From Candidatus Hydrogenedentota bacterium (GTDB lineage Bacteria; Hydrogenedentota; Hydrogenedentia; Hydrogenedentales; SLHB01), in NCBI GenBank assembly GCA_003552765.1, contig PUOI01000351.1, positions 1-7,985 of the forward strand: 7,985 bases of DNA. Direction: 5' to 3'. The notes under the pieces are model-generated. The model saw only the letters and a program-made list of their open reading frames with translations. It had not been told where the DNA came from and did not search any database. A program made the translations under genes and the position numbers. Each line of letters begins with the position of its first letter. The stretch's first letter is position 1. Positions 1 to 5,822 of this stretch are shown one piece after another.

Positions 1-117
1 AGGCTCGGGTTCAGGCTCGGGTTCGGGCTCCGGCTCCGGCTCGGGTTCGGGGTCGGGCTCGGGTTCGAGCTCAGACTCCGGTTGTGGTTCGGGCTCGGGT
101 TCGGGTTCAGGCTCCGG
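1..117 (-). repeat. Glu-Pro codon-pair array inside the TonB-like gene
   Basis: On the minus strand this is an imperfect six-base tandem repeat (GARCCN type) encoding Glu-Pro dipeptides from residue 126 to the edge. It has a few substitutions (Gln, Ser, Leu and Asp in place of Glu or Pro). Arrays of this kind form stiff extended linkers in TonB proteins. At DNA level they can gain or lose units by replication slippage. The array continues beyond the window, so its full length is unknown. Confidence 0.9.
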
Positions 118-492
118 AACCAGAGGCGCCTCGGCGGGGTCCGTGGGCGGGGCGCCCAATTCGTCGAACTCAGCGGGATCCTCGAAGAACGGCCGGGGCT
201 CATCGCCGGCGACGTCAAAGGGGTCAGCCGCCCGGCTCATTTGCTCGGCAATGAGGTCGGTGTCCTCGACGGGCTCCTCCGGCGGTCCCATCGCGTCGAT
301 GAGGCGGCGCGCCAACTGCTCGGTTGGCTCTTCGGCCTCCTCCTCCGGCGGCAGCTCGAACACAATGGGCTCCGGACGCGGAGCGGATTCCGGCCTGGGC
401 GGGTCCGGCAAGGCGTCCGTTAGGGCAAGGAGAAGGAGGTGGAGTACGGCGCTGGCCGCCGCGGCCACCGTAAAGCGTAAACGATACGTCAT
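1..492 (-). CDS. TonB/TolA-family energy transducer, N-terminal part (runs off left edge)
   Basis: The reading frame is open from an ATG at 492-490 to the edge at position 1, giving 164 residues with no stop, so the C-terminal domain lies outside the window. Residues 1-8 are short and basic (MTYRLRFT). A single hydrophobic helix follows at about 9-25, and it contains S14-x3-H18, the SxxxH signature of TonB and TolA helices that contact ExbD/TolR-type proton channels. Residues 26-124 are Pro- and acid-rich. Residues 126-164 are an almost pure Glu-Pro array, the kind of extended linker that lets TonB span the periplasm. In the known family the protein carries proton-motive-force energy from the inner membrane to outer-membrane receptors (TonB) or to Pal/OmpA-type partners (TolA). 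Without the C-terminal domain the two cannot be told apart. The Shine-Dalgarno site is weak (AAGAG about 12 bases upstream). The gene is divergent from the sigma-factor operon. Confidence 0.82.
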   Translation of the reverse strand, partial: MTYRLRFTVAAAASAVLHLLLLALTDALPDPPRPESAPRPEPIVFELPPEEEAEEPTEQLARRLIDAMGPPEEPVEDTDLIAEQMSRAADPFDVAGDEPRPFFEDPAEFDELGAPPTDPAEAPLVPEPEPEPEPEPQPESELEPEPDPEPEPEPEPEPEPEPEP

Positions 493-821
493 TGGGGGAG
501 TACTCTTGTTGGATTATCGAATGATACCAGAGTGGCCGGAAAAAACGTTAGACGGATACGCATAAGTGTGAAACGCCGGCGCCCGCGGCGGGGGATGACT
601 TCACGGGGCGCGAACAACGCCTGGCGCTTGTCTCAAGCAGAAGCGCGCAGCCCGATTGGTGATGGGAAATCGGGCGCCTCAGTGGTATGCTGGCATTGTT
701 ACGCAGCGCCGCAAAGGCGTGTGCCAAGTGCGGGTGTTTCTCAGGAGGCAACGCCCGCGGGGTGGACGGAACTTTCTGTGTCCAAGTGGGTTTAACGAAA
801 CGAAGGCGTACACGGCACGAT
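493..821. other. Divergent intergenic region
   Basis: No convincing gene lies in these 329 bases; the short open frames here have no recognisable protein character or ribosome site. On the minus side a GATAAT hexamer (518-513) lies just upstream of the TonB-like start, but it has no good -35 partner. Two perfect inverted repeats are present: 626-630 with 634-638 (GCTTG/CAAGC, 3-base loop) and 650-657 with 668-675 (GCCCGATT/AATCGGGC, 10-base loop). Neither is followed by a T-run on either strand, so they are not obvious terminators and could be operators or RNA structures. An ECF-type promoter for the sigma-factor operon lies at the right end. Confidence 0.6.
768..795 (+). promoter_or_regulatory. 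Probable ECF-sigma promoter of the sigma/anti-sigma operon
   Basis: GGAACTT at 768-774 matches the -35 element favoured by RpoE-like ECF sigma factors. GTTTAA at 790-795 is one base away from the common -10 form GTCTAA, and the spacer is 15 bases. The predicted transcript would start near 802, about 20 bases before the ATG at 822. This also argues against longer upstream starts for the sigma factor. An ECF promoter in front of an ECF gene is the usual arrangement for positive autoregulation. That inference is not proven here. Confidence 0.55.
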
Positions 822-1385
822 ATGCAAAACCTGTCGGACTGGGAATTGGTGACGCAGGCGCGCGGTGGCGACATAGCGGCCTTTGAGGTCCTGGTGCAGC
901 GTTATCAGGAGCCGGTGGTGCGGTTTTGCAGCCGAATGACGGGATCCCGGGAAGATGCCGAGGATATTGCGCAGGAGAGTTTTGTGCGTTTGTACCATAC
1001 GTTGCACCGCGTGAAGCCCAAGGCGAAATTCTCGACGTACTTGTTTACGATTGCGCGAAACCGGACCCTGAATCATCTGCGTGATGGCAAAAGCCGGGGC
1101 CACGACAAAGCGGTTTCCTTGGAGGAAACACGCTTGGGGGCTGGGGGGCCCAGCGGCGCGCAAAGTGCGCGAAGAAACGAGATCACGGCCTTCGTGGACA
1201 GGGCGCTGGAACGGCTGAGTCCCGACCACCGTGAAGTTATTGTGTTGAGAGAGTTACAAGGCATGGATTACGAGAGCATTGCGGCGATAGTGGGCTGCCG
1301 GCCCGGCACGGTGAAGAGCCGGCTGGCCCGAGGCCGCGAACAACTCCGGCAACACCTACTGGAGATGGGGGCACTGGATCTATGA
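822..1385 (+). CDS. RNA polymerase ECF-family sigma factor (RpoE-like)
   Basis: This 187-residue protein is the usual length for an extracytoplasmic-function sigma factor. The sigma-2 region covers about 20-88. It includes DAEDIAQESF (45-54), the core-polymerase-binding stretch, and FSTYLFTIARNRTLNHLR (70-87), which binds the -10 element. A linker at about 89-120 is Gly/Ser-rich. The sigma-4 region covers about 123-178, with LSPDHREVIVLRE (132-144) and the helix-turn-helix YESIAAIVGCRPGTVKSRLA (150-169) for the -35 element. The start at 822 (MQNLSDWELV) is where family similarity begins. The same frame is open back to 687, but those 45 residues look unlike the family and overlap the promoter. 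The Shine-Dalgarno site is weak. The stop overlaps the anti-sigma start, so the two are translationally coupled. It directs polymerase to a stress regulon, probably including this operon. Confidence 0.95.
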   Translation: MQNLSDWELVTQARGGDIAAFEVLVQRYQEPVVRFCSRMTGSREDAEDIAQESFVRLYHTLHRVKPKAKFSTYLFTIARNRTLNHLRDGKSRGHDKAVSLEETRLGAGGPSGAQSARRNEITAFVDRALERLSPDHREVIVLRELQGMDYESIAAIVGCRPGTVKSRLARGREQLRQHLLEMGALDL

Positions 1386-2008
1386 GTAAGCACGTATCCC
1401 TAAAGGAGCTGTCTGCTCATCTCGATGGACAGGCGCGCGGCGCCGGCCGAATCCAGCAGCACCTCCAGCAGTGTCCGGAATGCGCCCGTGTATACAGCGA
1501 GTTGGAGAACGTGCAAGGTTTCTTGCGGAAGACGCCCCAGGAAGAGGTGGGGCCTGGTTTTGCTGCTCGCGTAATGTGCGCTGTGCGGGAAGAGGCCCAA
1601 CCCAGCAAGGGGTGGGAGAGGCGGTATCCGTGGGCGCTGGCGGCTTCGGCGGCGGTGGTGGCGTTGTGCGCGGGGCTGGCCATGTTCGCTATGTGGGCGT
1701 TTGAAGAAGCGCATACGCCACGAACGGACCAGGAAATTGCGAGTGACCTCGATTCGCTTGTACTGGCGTGGCTCGACGAGATGGAAGAGATGCACATGGA
1801 GGAAGGGCATCAAGATCAGTTCCTTGATGAGCTGGCCTATCTTGACATCCTGCTTACCATGGCGGCGGACCCAGAGCTGGAAGAGGCCATGCTGGTGTAT
1901 GAGGACGAACCGCATGTGGATGAGTTAGTTGAAACGCTGGATGAGGAGTCGGCGGACATCTTCGTTGAACTTCTCGCCACCTACGACCAAGGGGCATGGA
2001 CCCCCTAA
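1382..2008 (+). CDS. Transmembrane zinc-finger anti-sigma factor with acidic periplasmic domain
   Basis: The 208-residue protein starts inside the sigma-factor stop codon (ATGA overlap), which is typical of sigma/anti-sigma pairs. Residues 1-60 form a ZAS-type domain with H27-x3-C31-x2-C34, the zinc-finger signature of anti-sigma factors that clamp the cognate ECF factor in the cytoplasm. One hydrophobic helix spans about 83-107, after a basic WERRY stretch, so the N-terminus should be cytoplasmic and the C-terminus periplasmic. Residues 108-208 are very acidic (runs such as DEMEEMHMEEGH and LEEAMLVYEDEPHVDELVE) and look helical. I do not recognise this part as a named domain. It is the obvious candidate for receiving a signal from the periplasmic protein encoded next. 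Release of the sigma factor could be by regulated proteolysis or conformational change; the sequence does not say which. Confidence 0.9.
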   Translation: MSKHVSLKELSAHLDGQARGAGRIQQHLQQCPECARVYSELENVQGFLRKTPQEEVGPGFAARVMCAVREEAQPSKGWERRYPWALAASAAVVALCAGLAMFAMWAFEEAHTPRTDQEIASDLDSLVLAWLDEMEEMHMEEGHQDQFLDELAYLDILLTMAADPELEEAMLVYEDEPHVDELVETLDEESADIFVELLATYDQGAWTP

Positions 2009-2009
2009 G

Positions 2010-2014
2010 AGGAG
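2010..2014 (+). promoter_or_regulatory. Ribosome binding site fixing the 2025 start
   Basis: AGGAG lies 10 bases before the ATG at 2025, directly after the anti-sigma stop codon. It supports this start over the open frame reaching back to 1929, which would run inside the anti-sigma gene and bury the signal peptide. Confidence 0.75.
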
Positions 2015-2024
2015 AGCACCAACC

Positions 2025-3755
2025 ATGAGAACAGTAGCAGGTTTGGCCGCGGCGGCTGTGCTGCTGACAGGCGCATGGAGCGCCGGCGCACAGCCGGAGA
2101 CAGAGTCTCCCAGCAGCCCGTTCGTGTTGGCCAGCGAACGGGGCCATGACGACCCCCGTTTTGCAGGGGCGAATACGCCGATTATGAGATTGTTGGCGGA
2201 TGCCCAAGAGGCGCAGGCCAGGGATGGCCGGCCGGGCCGCGTTGGCCCTCCGGGGAGTGACCGGGCTTCGGAGCGCGAGGAAGGTGAGCGTGTTTCCCGC
2301 CGCGGTCCCGCGGAGGCGCGGGAAGCGATGCGGCGCGTGCGGATTGACCGTATCGCGCGCACGCTCGGTATGGATGAACAAGAGACGGAAGAGGTGGTCG
2401 AACGCCTTGAAGCGCACGAGGAAGAGCACCGCGAGCTTCAGCGCGAGCTGTGGCGGGCGCGCCGCGCCTTGCGTCAGGCCCTGCGCGACAACGAGGATGA
2501 GGATGCGATCTCGGAGAAACTCGAAGAAGCCCTTGACCTGGAGGTTCAGAAGATTCGTCACCGCGGGGCTGGCTACCGGGAGATGACCGAGGGCTTTGAT
2601 GTCAAGCAACAAGCCCGTTTTTACCTTTTCGTGCCCGAATTTGAAGAGGATATGCGCCAGCTTGTGGAGCGTGCCCGCGCCATGCGCGGGATGGACCCCA
2701 GGGTTCACGAGCGGCTTCGGGAAATGGGACCTCAGGAGCAACGTGAGTTCTTCCGGGAGCACGGTTTGTACCCCGGCCGGCGGGACGAAGCTCCTGACGA
2801 ACGGCGGCGCGAACGCCCCGAGGCGCGTAGAGAAGAGCGGGAAGAGCGGCCCCGGCTCCGTGGCGAAGAAGAGCGCGAGGCCTTGCGCCGGCGGCTTGAA
2901 CGCATGGCCGAGACTATGGGCGAAGAGGAAGCGGAACGCTGGCGGGAACGCGTGGAGCGCATGTTCGATTTCGTGAGCGAGGACGTCCCCGAGGCTTGGC
3001 GGCAACGCGTCCAGGAATTGCGCGAGCAGTGGCTGGAAGGCAACAGCAACAACTCTGACAATAACTCTGACGAGGCCGAGCCCCGTGCTCGCCGCGGCGG
3101 CGCCCAGCAGGAGAGGCCTGCCCGTGTGCGGGATGACGGCCGGGAGCGGCTCCGGGAGCTGCGAGAAGATTGGCCGGAGATGTCGCGTTCGGAGCGGCGC
3201 GAGGCGATGGAAGATCGCTTCCGGCGGCTTGATGATGTCACCGAAGAGGATGTGCGGCGCTTCGTGCGCCGGGGCCCCGATCGGTCCTTCCCGCGGGTGG
3301 GCGTGGAGGTTCCCGTCTATGGCGCGCCACGTATGGAGCGCCTCCGGGAGCTGCGAGAAGATTGGCCGGATATGTCGCCTTCGGAGCGGCGTGAGGCGAT
3401 TGAAGAGCGTTTTCAGCGACTTGATGGCGTCACCGAAGAGGATGTGCGGCGCTTCGTGCGCCGGGGCCCCGAGCGTTCTTTCCCGCGCGTGGGCGTGGAC
3501 GTCCGCGTTCCGGATGCCCCGCGCTTGAGCGAACAGGACATGGAGACGTTGCGGGAGCTTCGTGAGGGCTGGGCCGATATGTCGCGCTCGGAGCGGCGCG
3601 AGCTGCTGGAAAGGGTGGCCCAGCCGCTAGATGATGTGACCGAAGAGGACCTGCGGCGGTTCCTGCGCGAGGGGCCTGACGCCCGTTTCCCGCGTGTAGG
3701 CGTGGACGTCCGTCCGCGAAGGATGGAGCGGCCCCGCGAGCGGGAGCAGGAGTAA
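2025..3755 (+). CDS. Secreted Spy/CpxP-like periplasmic protein with three C-terminal repeats
   Basis: This 576-residue protein starts at the ATG at 2025, behind AGGAG at 2010-2014. The frame is open back to 1929, but only the 2025 start gives a clean Sec signal peptide (MRTVAGLAAAAVLLTGAWSA, cleavage likely after AGA at 20-22). Residues 23-100 are low-complexity. Residues 103-220 form an amphipathic helical region (IARTLGMDEQETEEVVERL, then DVKQQARFYLFVPEFEEDM at 192-210) that resembles the Spy/CpxP/CnrX periplasmic sensor or chaperone fold. Residues 221-371 are highly charged Glu/Arg helix, broken by an Asn/Ser-rich linker at 339-350. Residues 374-562 hold three copies of a repeat described separately. 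The tail is Arg/Glu-rich. It is third in the operon, 16 bases after the anti-sigma gene. By analogy with CnrX it may sense envelope stress or metal and control the anti-sigma factor. It is far longer than Spy or CnrX (about 150 residues). The Spy-like assignment rests on pattern, not on a search. Confidence 0.78.
   Translation: MRTVAGLAAAAVLLTGAWSAGAQPETESPSSPFVLASERGHDDPRFAGANTPIMRLLADAQEAQARDGRPGRVGPPGSDRASEREEGERVSRRGPAEAREAMRRVRIDRIARTLGMDEQETEEVVERLEAHEEEHRELQRELWRARRALRQALRDNEDEDAISEKLEEALDLEVQKIRHRGAGYREMTEGFDVKQQARFYLFVPEFEEDMRQLVERARAMRGMDPRVHERLREMGPQEQREFFREHGLYPGRRDEAPDERRRERPEARREEREERPRLRGEEEREALRRRLERMAETMGEEEAERWRERVERMFDFVSEDVPEAWRQRVQELREQWLEGNSNNSDNNSDEAEPRARRGGAQQERPARVRDDGRERLRELREDWPEMSRSERREAMEDRFRRLDDVTEEDVRRFVRRGPDRSFPRVGVEVPVYGAPRMERLRELREDWPDMSPSERREAIEERFQRLDGVTEEDVRRFVRRGPERSFPRVGVDVRVPDAPRLSEQDMETLRELREGWADMSRSERRELLERVAQPLDDVTEEDLRRFLREGPDARFPRVGVDVRPRRMERPREREQE
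3144..3335 (+). repeat. In-gene repeat unit 1 (64 codons)
   Basis: This unit encodes residues 374-437 of the secreted protein. Its core reads LRELREDWPEMSRSERREAM, then LDDVTEEDVRRFVRRGP and SFPRVGVEV. It is nearly identical to unit 2 at DNA level: 3237-3280 matches 3429-3472 over 44 bases without a mismatch, and 3150-3178 matches 3342-3370. This indicates a recent duplication or gene conversion. Confidence 0.95.
3336..3542 (+). repeat. In-gene repeat unit 2 (69 codons)
   Basis: This unit encodes residues 438-506, with core LRELREDWPDMSPSERREAI, LDGVTEEDVRRFVRRGP and SFPRVGVDV. A short spacer rich in Pro, Asp and Ser (VPDAPRLSEQDM) makes it longer than unit 1. Confidence 0.95.
3543..3710 (+). 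repeat. In-gene repeat unit 3 (56-codon core)
   Basis: This unit encodes residues 507-562, with core LRELREGWADMSRSERRELL, LDDVTEEDLRRFLREGP and RFPRVGVDV. It is more diverged than units 1 and 2 at DNA level but keeps the same pattern, so the first duplication is older than the one that made units 1 and 2. The W-x2-(M)-S-x-SERRE helix is faintly like DUF3106-type repeats; that likeness is weak. Confidence 0.9.
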
Positions 3756-3817
3756 CCGCCTGAGCTGACAAACGCTAACAAGACACTTGCCATAGACGAT
3801 CCTCCTCCTTAGTGAGG

Positions 3818-3878
3818 CCCCCGCTGAATTCCCGGCTCAACTGCCTCGGCCAGGGTTCAGCGGGGGTAATTTGTTTTT
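3818..3878 (+). terminator. Rho-independent terminator of the sigma-factor operon
   Basis: The arms CCCCCGCTGAA (3818-3828) and TTCAGCGGGGG (3856-3866) pair perfectly over 11 bases. Inside the loop CCCGGC and GCCAGGG can extend the stem with one bulge. The T-rich tract TAATTTGTTTTT (3867-3878) follows. It lies about 60 bases after the stop of the secreted protein gene and separates the sensing operon from the Tat-paralogue array. Confidence 0.85.
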
Positions 3879-3969
3879 GCCGCGGCTTTCCCGCAAGAGT
3901 AGATGACAGCAGCGGGCGCGCTGCGGCATAACGACACCGCAACCGGCGATGGAGGGGCAACTCGCACGC

Positions 3970-3999
3970 TTGACCTTGGGATGGCAGTGGCGCTATTCT
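3970..3999 (+). promoter_or_regulatory. Candidate sigma-70 promoter of the Tat-paralogue array
   Basis: TTGACC at 3970-3975 matches the -35 consensus at five of six positions. TATTCT at 3994-3999 matches the -10 at four of six, with an 18-base spacer. It is the best such pair I see between the upstream terminator and the first Tat paralogue. Confidence 0.4.
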
Positions 4000-4189
4000 C
4001 GATTATGAGAGCATCAGAAGTGTTGCAGGAGAAACACGGGGATGATTTTGCAGTAGACCTGCAGACCCCTTGAGCCAGATAAGGGGGACATGGTTACAGC
4101 GGTGAGGGGCGCCGCTCACCACAGAACAATCTCCCGCGTAGAGGTGCAACAACGCTGGGGGAGAGATTGAGGGCGCGCCCTTCCAAACA

Positions 4190-4208
4190 GCGGGCCGGAT
4201 AGGCCCGC
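4190..4208 (+). other. Hairpin directly upstream of the ribosome site
   Basis: GCGGGCC (4190-4196) and GGCCCGC (4202-4208) pair perfectly around a five-base loop GGATA. The stem ends two bases before AAGGAGG and has no T-run, so it looks more like an mRNA-stabilising or translation-modulating element than a terminator. Confidence 0.55.
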
Positions 4209-4210
4209 GA

Positions 4211-4217
4211 AAGGAGG
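4211..4217 (+). promoter_or_regulatory. Strong Shine-Dalgarno site for the first Tat paralogue
   Basis: AAGGAGG lies 8 bases before the ATG at 4226. The same motif type and spacing recur before the second (5810-5816) and third (7467-7472) paralogues, which fixes all three starts consistently. Confidence 0.85.
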
Positions 4218-4225
4218 ATGCGACG

Positions 4226-5743
4226 ATGCGCACCGATGCAAGTGGTGGGAACACGCAAAGCAGGCGCGGTGGCGGTTGTCCCCTGCTGGGGAGACGCCAA
4301 TTCCTTGCGCGTGCAGGCTTGACGGCCGGGGCGGCGCTTGCGTTGAACAGCGGTCTGTTCTCTGTCAGCACCCGGAAGGTGATGGGCGCGCCGGTGCTGC
4401 CGGGGGCCGGAGACGGCAACGCACGGATCCGGGTGGCGTTCTCGCGGCCTGAAGACGAGTATTACATGGGCTGGCCCGGAGCGGCGTACGACACCGCAGC
4501 CAGCCAGGCGCGGTATACGGACATCCTGGAGGAATCCGCGGAGCGCCGCAACATCGAGCTGGAGATTGTGTCCGACCCGCTGCGGAACACGGAGAACGCG
4601 GCGAACTTCCTGCAAGAAACCGAAGAACAAGGGTTCGACGGGGCGTTGCTCACCGTGATGGCGCTGCATCCCGATGGGTGGAGCGCCGTGGATCATTTCC
4701 TCGAACACCGCGCCGAACCACACAATTTGCCCACCGCCGTCTTCGCGCCGCTCGGTATGCAGTTCACGCCCTACCTTCGCGATCGGCAGAACATTCCCCA
4801 CTCGTTCATCGGCGCCACAGAGGATGTGGAATGGCTGGATTCGGGGCTGCGCCTGCTCAACGCCGTGTGGCAGATGGACCAGACGCGCATCGCCGTGATC
4901 GAGGGGACCGACGAGCGCGAACAGACGCTGGAGCCGGTCGGAACCACCCTCCATTACATGCCGCTGGAACGGTTCGCCGAAGCCTATGACGCCACCGAAG
5001 GGGCCGAGGAAGCCGAGGCGATCGCCCGCACCTACATGGAGAACGCCGAGGAAATCGTGGAGCCGTCGGAAGAGGACGTGGTCCACGCGGCCCGCACGTA
5101 TCTGGCGAACCGGCAAATCATGGAGGAGACGGGTTGCCACGCGGTGACCATGGATTGCCTAGGGCTGGTCACCGATCAACGCACGCCGCCGCCCTGCATG
5201 GCGTACATGCAACTGCTCGATGAGAAGACATGCGGTTGCTGCGAACGCGACATCACTTCGGCGCTCTCGCTCATGCTTTCGAGCTATCTCTGCGAGAAGC
5301 CGGCCTTCTTGCACAATCCCACGCCGAACACCGTGCAAAACACCTATGGCGGGGCGCACTGCACGTCGCCTACGCTGATGGACGGATACGATCAGCCTCC
5401 CGCCTCTTACATCCTGCGGAATCACCACGAGTCCGACTGGGGCGTTGCGCCGCAGGTCCTGTTTCGCGAAGATCAGCGCGCCACGGTCATGCAGTTCCTT
5501 GGCGGGTTTGGCTCGCTCATGGCGGCCACGGGAAGGATCTTGTACAACATCGAGACCCGGCCTGACTGCGGCAGGGGCGGATGCCGGACGGCGTTTCAGA
5601 TGGAGGTAGACGATGTAGCCAACGTGTTAGACATCCGGGGCCATCACAACGTGCTAATCTACGGCGATCACCTTCAGGACCTCCGGGCCTGGTGCCGGCT
5701 TGCCGGCGTGGAACTTGAGCACCTCACAGGTGGCGCGATATAG
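4226..5743 (+). CDS. Tat-exported L-fucose/L-arabinose isomerase-fold protein, paralogue 1
   Basis: The protein has 505 residues. The N-terminus carries a Tat signal: R23-R24 in GRRQFLARAGL, a hydrophobic stretch at 30-45, a basic c-region (TRK, 49-51) and a plausible cleavage after V52-M53-G54. Residues 70-215 look like Rossmann-type alpha/beta segments. The C-terminal half has the marks of COG2407-type sugar isomerases: PPPCMAY, CERDI (339-343), FLHNP, HCTSP (378-382), NHHES (399-403), CRT (453-455) and GHHNVLIYG (472-480). By analogy with E. coli FucI, D342 and H474 fit the metal-binding Asp and His. The known family interconverts aldoses and ketoses with Mn2+ in the cytoplasm, so export is unusual. 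Extra cysteines (C336, C338, C339) occur just before the Asp and are absent from paralogue 2. It is first of at least three tandem copies. The fold call is by motif recognition; substrate and activity are unknown. Confidence 0.75.
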   Translation: MRTDASGGNTQSRRGGGCPLLGRRQFLARAGLTAGAALALNSGLFSVSTRKVMGAPVLPGAGDGNARIRVAFSRPEDEYYMGWPGAAYDTAASQARYTDILEESAERRNIELEIVSDPLRNTENAANFLQETEEQGFDGALLTVMALHPDGWSAVDHFLEHRAEPHNLPTAVFAPLGMQFTPYLRDRQNIPHSFIGATEDVEWLDSGLRLLNAVWQMDQTRIAVIEGTDEREQTLEPVGTTLHYMPLERFAEAYDATEGAEEAEAIARTYMENAEEIVEPSEEDVVHAARTYLANRQIMEETGCHAVTMDCLGLVTDQRTPPPCMAYMQLLDEKTCGCCERDITSALSLMLSSYLCEKPAFLHNPTPNTVQNTYGGAHCTSPTLMDGYDQPPASYILRNHHESDWGVAPQVLFREDQRATVMQFLGGFGSLMAATGRILYNIETRPDCGRGGCRTAFQMEVDDVANVLDIRGHHNVLIYGDHLQDLRAWCRLAGVELEHLTGGAI

Positions 5744-5752
5744 GGGGAACGG

Positions 5753-5784
5753 AAAAGGGCGCGTCCACGCGGGCGCGCCCTTTT
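5753..5784 (+). terminator. Hairpin with T-run between paralogues 1 and 2
   Basis: AAAAGGGCGCG (5753-5763) and CGCGCCCTTTT (5774-5784) pair perfectly over 11 bases around a 10-base loop. The right arm ends in four T and is then followed by GACATGG. It can act as a terminator, probably partial because the next ribosome site is only about 25 bases further and no promoter is visible in between. It would then lower expression of the downstream copies. The arms also read as a terminator on the other strand. Confidence 0.65.
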
Positions 5785-5809
5785 GACATGGCGGAACGTG
5801 TTCATCAAT

Positions 5810-5816
5810 GGAGGAT
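5810..5816 (+). promoter_or_regulatory. Shine-Dalgarno site deciding the 5823 start
   Basis: GGAGGAT is 8 bases before the ATG at 5823. An in-frame ATG at 5808 overlaps this site and would add five residues (MEDKT) not found in the sister proteins, so 5823 is the better start. Confidence 0.8.
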
Positions 5817-5822
5817 AAGACG

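Larger units (their letters stand above)
3880..4225 (+). other. Long non-coding leader upstream of the Tat-paralogue array
   Basis: About 345 bases without a convincing gene. It holds a sigma-70-like promoter (3970-3999), a 22-codon open frame at 4005-4073 of doubtful meaning, a hairpin at 4101-4120 (GGTGAG/CTCACC, 8-base loop), the perfect palindrome GGGCGCGCCC at 4171-4180, and a second hairpin at 4190-4208 just before the ribosome site. If the promoter is right, the transcript has a leader of about 220 bases, enough for post-transcriptional control. I do not recognise a known riboswitch. Confidence 0.5.

Noticed and set aside
1..117. CRISPR or satellite-type repeat at the left edge
   Set aside because: The units are six bases long without spacers and stay in one open frame encoding Glu-Pro, so they are a coding linker.
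548..574. ECF promoter on the minus strand for the TonB-like gene (GTCTAA at 553-548)
   Set aside because: The -10-like box is good, but the base run at the -35 position is GTTTC, not GGAAC, so the pair is not convincing.
82..795. Plus-strand open frames opposite the TonB-like gene and in the intergenic region
   Set aside because: They are low-complexity mirror images of the Glu-Pro and acid-rich codons, or lack any ribosome site and protein character.
687..821. Longer N-terminus for the ECF sigma factor (45 extra residues)
   Set aside because: The extra residues are Cys/Gly/Arg-rich and unlike the family, family similarity begins at the ATG at 822, and the likely promoter lies inside the extension.
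1929..2024. Longer N-terminus for the secreted Spy-like protein
   Set aside because: It would overlap the anti-sigma gene and bury the signal peptide; the ATG at 2025 has a Shine-Dalgarno site and begins a clean signal peptide.
1854..3005. 383-codon open frame on the minus strand opposite the secreted protein
   Set aside because: It is a shadow of high-GC coding on the plus strand; it has no domain signature and crosses the anti-sigma gene end.
4094..5140. 348-codon minus-strand open frame opposite paralogue 1
   Set aside because: It is His/Arg/Leu-rich anti-sense shadow without motifs, and the plus-strand frame has clear Tat and isomerase features.
5793..5797. GGAAC as an ECF -35 element before paralogue 2
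   Set aside because: No matching -10 element lies 15-17 bases downstream; that position is occupied by the ribosome site.
5808..5822. Start of paralogue 2 at the ATG at 5808
   Set aside because: The ATG overlaps the Shine-Dalgarno site, and the added five residues are absent from the sister proteins.
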